Origin: Antrihabitans auranticaus
GTDB taxonomy: Bacteria; Actinomycetota; Actinomycetes; Mycobacteriales; Mycobacteriaceae
Length of the DNA: 64,000 nt
Direction of reading: 5' to 3'
Assembly (NCBI RefSeq): GCF_016481275.1
Contig: NZ_JAEMNW010000002.1
Span: forward strand, 310,001 to 374,000
Position numbers and translations under genes: made by a program. Of the stretch, positions 61,703-64,000 are shown piece by piece (the stretch's first letter is position 1; every line of letters begins with the position of its first letter). The notes beneath the pieces are model-generated. The model searched no databases. It saw only the letters and a program-made list of their open reading frames with translations, and was not told where the DNA came from.

Positions 61703-63177
61703 CAGATGCCCTGCTTGTAGCGGGATGCACCTCGGACGCCGGCAAGAGCGTTGTCGTCGCAGGCCTGTGCCGAATGCTTGCGCGCCAAGGCGTTTCGGTG
61801 GCGCCGTTCAAAGCGCAGAATATGTCGAACAATTCGGTGGTCACGCTCGACGGCGGCGAGATAGGGCGAGCGCAGGCGTTGCAGGCACAGGCGTGCGGAC
61901 TGGAGCCGAGCGTTCGGTTCAACCCCGTATTGCTGAAACCGGGCAGCGATCGGCGCTCTCAGTTGGTCGTGCGCGGCAAAGCGGTCGGGACGGTCGGTGC
62001 GCGCGACTACATCGAGCATCGAACCGAATTGCGTGCGGTTGTCGCGGCCGAGTTGGCAAGTCTGCGTTCGGAGTTCGACATGGTGATCTGCGAGGGCGCC
62101 GGCTCGCCCGCTGAGATCAACCTCCGAGCGACCGATCTTGCGAACATGGGTTTGGCGCAGGCCGCGTCGTTGCCCGTGATCGTGGTCGGCGACATCGACC
62201 GCGGGGGAGTGCTTGCACATCTCTACGGCACGCTCGCGGTCCTCGACCCTGCCGACCAGGCGTTGATCAAGGGTTTCGTGATCAACAAGTTCCGCGGCGA
62301 CGTCTCGCTGCTCGAACCGGGCCTGGAACGGTTGCGCGAGTTGACCGGTCGGCCGACGTTCGGCGTCATCCCGTATTCCGATGAGTTGTGGATCGACGCG
62401 GAAGACTCGTTGGGGACCGTCGGCGATGCAGCGGTCGGCCGACCGGGCCGGCCCGTCGGGTCCGACTGGTTGACCGTGGCGGCCATTCGTTTGCCGCGAG
62501 TCTCCAACTCGACCGATGTCGAGGCCCTGGCCTGTGAGCCGGGTGTTGCGGTCCGCTGGGTCACCGAACCATCGCGACTGCTCGACGTCGACCTCGTCGT
62601 CGTGCCGGGTAGCAAGTCGACCGTGACCGACCTGGACTGGCTGCGGCGCAGCGGAATTGCGGACGCGATCGGCAAGCGGGCCGCGGCCGGAAAACCCGTG
62701 CTCGGAATCTGCGGTGGCTACCAGATGCTGGGCAGGTGCATCGTCGACGATGTCGAGTCCGCCGCCGGACGGGTCGACGGGTTGGGCTTGCTGGATCTGG
62801 AGATCCGCTTCGAGTCCGAGAAGGTGCTGGCACAGGTCGCAGGATTTGCGGACGATATCCCTGTGCGGGGCTACGAGATTCATCACGGGCGCGTTGTGCG
62901 GTCAGGAGACGGACCGCTACTACAGACCGTGGACGGCGGAGACGAGGGCAGCGTCGCGGGGTCCGTATTCGGTACCCATTGGCACGGTCTGCTGGAGAGC
63001 GACGAATTTCGCCGGAGGTTTCTTACCCGAGTCGCGGAACTCAGCGGACGGTCGGGATTCGTGGTCGCACCCGCTACATCGGTGGCGGCCGTTCGAACGG
63101 CTCAGCTGGATCTGCTTGCCGACCTCGTCGAGCAGAATCTCGACGTTGCCGCGATTCGCACCCACGCGCGCAGTTGA
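61699..63177 (+). CDS. cobQ: Cobyric acid synthase
   Basis: 492 residues from a TTG at 61699 that overlaps the map stop; no closer ATG fits the conserved N-terminus [20 protein letters not shown]. The enzyme adds four amide groups to adenosylcobyrinic acid a,c-diamide, using glutamine and ATP. The N-terminal synthetase domain has [14 protein letters not shown] and [17 protein letters not shown]. The C-terminal class I glutamine amidotransferase domain has Cys338 in [11 protein letters not shown] and the histidine in THWHGLLE. It belongs to the same pathway as cobU, cobT and cobS 28 kb away. Confidence 0.96.
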   Translation: MTDALLVAGCTSDAGKSVVVAGLCRMLARQGVSVAPFKAQNMSNNSVVTLDGGEIGRAQALQAQACGLEPSVRFNPVLLKPGSDRRSQLVVRGKAVGTVGARDYIEHRTELRAVVAAELASLRSEFDMVICEGAGSPAEINLRATDLANMGLAQAASLPVIVVGDIDRGGVLAHLYGTLAVLDPADQALIKGFVINKFRGDVSLLEPGLERLRELTGRPTFGVIPYSDELWIDAEDSLGTVGDAAVGRPGRPVGSDWLTVAAIRLPRVSNSTDVEALACEPGVAVRWVTEPSRLLDVDLVVVPGSKSTVTDLDWLRRSGIADAIGKRAAAGKPVLGICGGYQMLGRCIVDDVESAAGRVDGLGLLDLEIRFESEKVLAQVAGFADDIPVRGYEIHHGRVVRSGDGPLLQTVDGGDEGSVAGSVFGTHWHGLLESDEFRRRFLTRVAELSGRSGFVVAPATSVAAVRTAQLDLLADLVEQNLDVAAIRTHARS

Positions 63178-63208
63178 GGCGCGCGCAGGTGCGAAACGTC
63201 AGTGCGGA

Positions 63209-63721
63209 CTATTCGATGACCTGGACGATGTCGCCGGGTTCGAGGTAGTCGTAGAACGCCTTCGCGCCGTCTTCGGTCATGCGGATGCAGCCATGCGACG
63301 GCAGATCTACGGGTCCGACGTGGAACGCGATGTCACCGTTGAAGAAGATTGCGTAGAACATGTCCGCGTGGTGCATGGTGCTCCAGTGATACGGCTTCTT
63401 GAACGCCACCTTGGTGATAGCGGCGGGCGTTTCGTATCCGGGCATGCCGTGCGAAATTCGGGTCGGGCCGTAGATCGTCCGGCCGTCGTCCATCAGCCAG
63501 GCTTCGTTCGTGGACTTCCGCAGGCACGCCTTGACACCCTGTGCCGTACACGGCGCCGGGGGCGGCGGCGGAGGTGGGATGATCGCCGGAATGCCGGGGA
63601 TGTCGGGGCCGCCGGGCCACAGCGGCTCAGCCTGGGCCGTGGACAGCATTCCGAGCGCAACGGATGCAACACCGACTAGGACGGCGGATCGTGCCGCCCA
63701 CGTGCGTAAACGATTCTTCAT
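63209..63721 (-). CDS. Secreted L,D-transpeptidase (YkuD domain)
   Basis: 170 residues from the ATG at 63721, with GAGAGG upstream. A signal peptide (about 1-31, ending STAQA) is followed by a proline-rich stretch (IIPPPPPPPAP) that probably spans part of the wall. The catalytic domain carries NGDIAFHVG with His134 and the active-site motif SHGCIRM with His143 and Cys145. Such enzymes form 3-3 peptidoglycan cross-links or attach proteins. At 170 residues it has only the catalytic domain, without the Ig-like domains of LdtMt2. It converges on cobQ with 31 bp between stops. Confidence 0.92.
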   Translation of the reverse strand: MKNRLRTWAARSAVLVGVASVALGMLSTAQAEPLWPGGPDIPGIPAIIPPPPPPPAPCTAQGVKACLRKSTNEAWLMDDGRTIYGPTRISHGMPGYETPAAITKVAFKKPYHWSTMHHADMFYAIFFNGDIAFHVGPVDLPSHGCIRMTEDGAKAFYDYLEPGDIVQVIE

Positions 63722-63953
63722 CAGGTTTTCGACCTCTCTACCCCGGGCCCACCACCCTGTGAAGCAATTGCAAAGGGGGAGGGGACGAACTTGACCATCA
63801 GTATGGGATCACATCCAGTGCCTGTGATCATTTCCGACGTTGGCTTCTGGGTCAAGAGTGGTGCGAGTGACAGATGGGACCATTGAGGTAACGATCTGAT
63901 CGCTACCCCAGCTGTTATCGCGTGCTCACTCTCGCGTCAGATGGTGAATCCCC
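63722..63953. other. Intergenic region upstream of the L,D-transpeptidase gene
   Basis: No gene seen in this 232-bp stretch. It must hold the promoter of the leftward L,D-transpeptidase gene. Near 63805-63835 are two direct copies of the related heptamers GGATCAC and TGATCAT, too weak to assign to a regulator. Confidence 0.4.
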
Positions 63954-64000
63954 TCATGCCGCGAACTCGGTGACAGCGTCGATGACGCGCGCGATCTGGT
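63954..64000 (-). CDS. C-terminal end of an unidentified protein
   Basis: Reading leftward from the window edge, one frame gives QIARVIDAVTEFAA followed by TGA at 63956-63954. The helix-like, alanine-rich ending and high third-position GC fit a real C-terminus, but 14 residues are not enough to name the protein. The rest lies beyond the window. Confidence 0.45.
   Translation of the reverse strand, partial: QIARVIDAVTEFAA

Overview
The window comes from a GC-rich actinobacterium of the mycolic-acid group, most like Rhodococcus or Nocardia. Three things point there: strong G/C preference at third codon positions, frequent GTG starts and apparent leaderless promoters; a secreted antigen-85-type acyltransferase; and a gene order that follows the Mycobacterium tuberculosis block Rv2202c-Rv2226. 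That block includes adoK, an erpA-like gene, cobT/cobS, ilvE, gcvT, pepA, dlaT, lipB/lipA, glnA1, glnE, glnA2, a Hip1-like protease, panB and a CYTH-CHAD protein. The species is inferred; no rRNA gene is present.

Layout. 1-5.4 kb: end of a proline iminopeptidase gene, a lipoprotein, panB, an AbiEi/DUF559 nuclease gene bracketed by two near-identical 41-bp palindromes, a COMT-like methyltransferase and a Hip1-like lipoprotein peptidase. 5.4-18.7 kb: nitrogen assimilation (glnA2, glnE, glnA1 with a clear GlnR-type box), interleaved with a hydrolase, an EEP-family membrane protein, a ParA ATPase overlapping a CYTH-CHAD gene, a VOC-M20 fusion and an EthD protein. 18.8-25.2 kb: RDD protein, then a leftward operon for the lipoylated E2 enzyme and lipoate synthesis (dlaT/sucB, epimerase, GNAT, lipB, lipA, DUF4191). 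25.4-31.8 kb: small conserved protein, hydrolase/TetR divergon with a large operator, pepA, gcvT, ilvE and an MBL hydrolase. 31.9-35.5 kb: cobS, cobT, cobU and a GlxA-type regulator. 35.3-41.1 kb: DUF3043, erpA-like, adenosine kinase, SDR, a DosS/DevS-like heme sensor kinase, then a DosR-type box in front of a two-CBS protein. 41.2-43.7 kb: a CCxF protein/YnfA pair facing a Fic/nucleotidyltransferase pair. 43.7-60.8 kb: a divergent MMPL transporter, a 4,489-residue four-module NRPS and an antigen-85-like secreted acyltransferase whose start lies inside the NRPS gene. 60.8-64 kb: map, cobQ, an L,D-transpeptidase and the 3' end of another gene.

How the genes work together. GlnE adenylylates GlnA1, which has the target tyrosine, while GlnA2 lacks it. 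LipB and LipA make the lipoyl groups carried by the neighbouring E2. CobQ, CobU, CobT and CobS are four late steps of cobalamin synthesis. The MMPL-NRPS-acyltransferase island is the most distinctive accessory region. It looks like a system that makes, exports and perhaps acyl-modifies an N-acylated tetrapeptide ending in serine; that function is inferred from domains and gene order. Other points worth a second look are the palindrome-bracketed nuclease, the ParA/CYTH-CHAD pair, the DosR box next to the DosS-like kinase, the Fic/nucleotidyltransferase pair and the VOC-M20 fusion.
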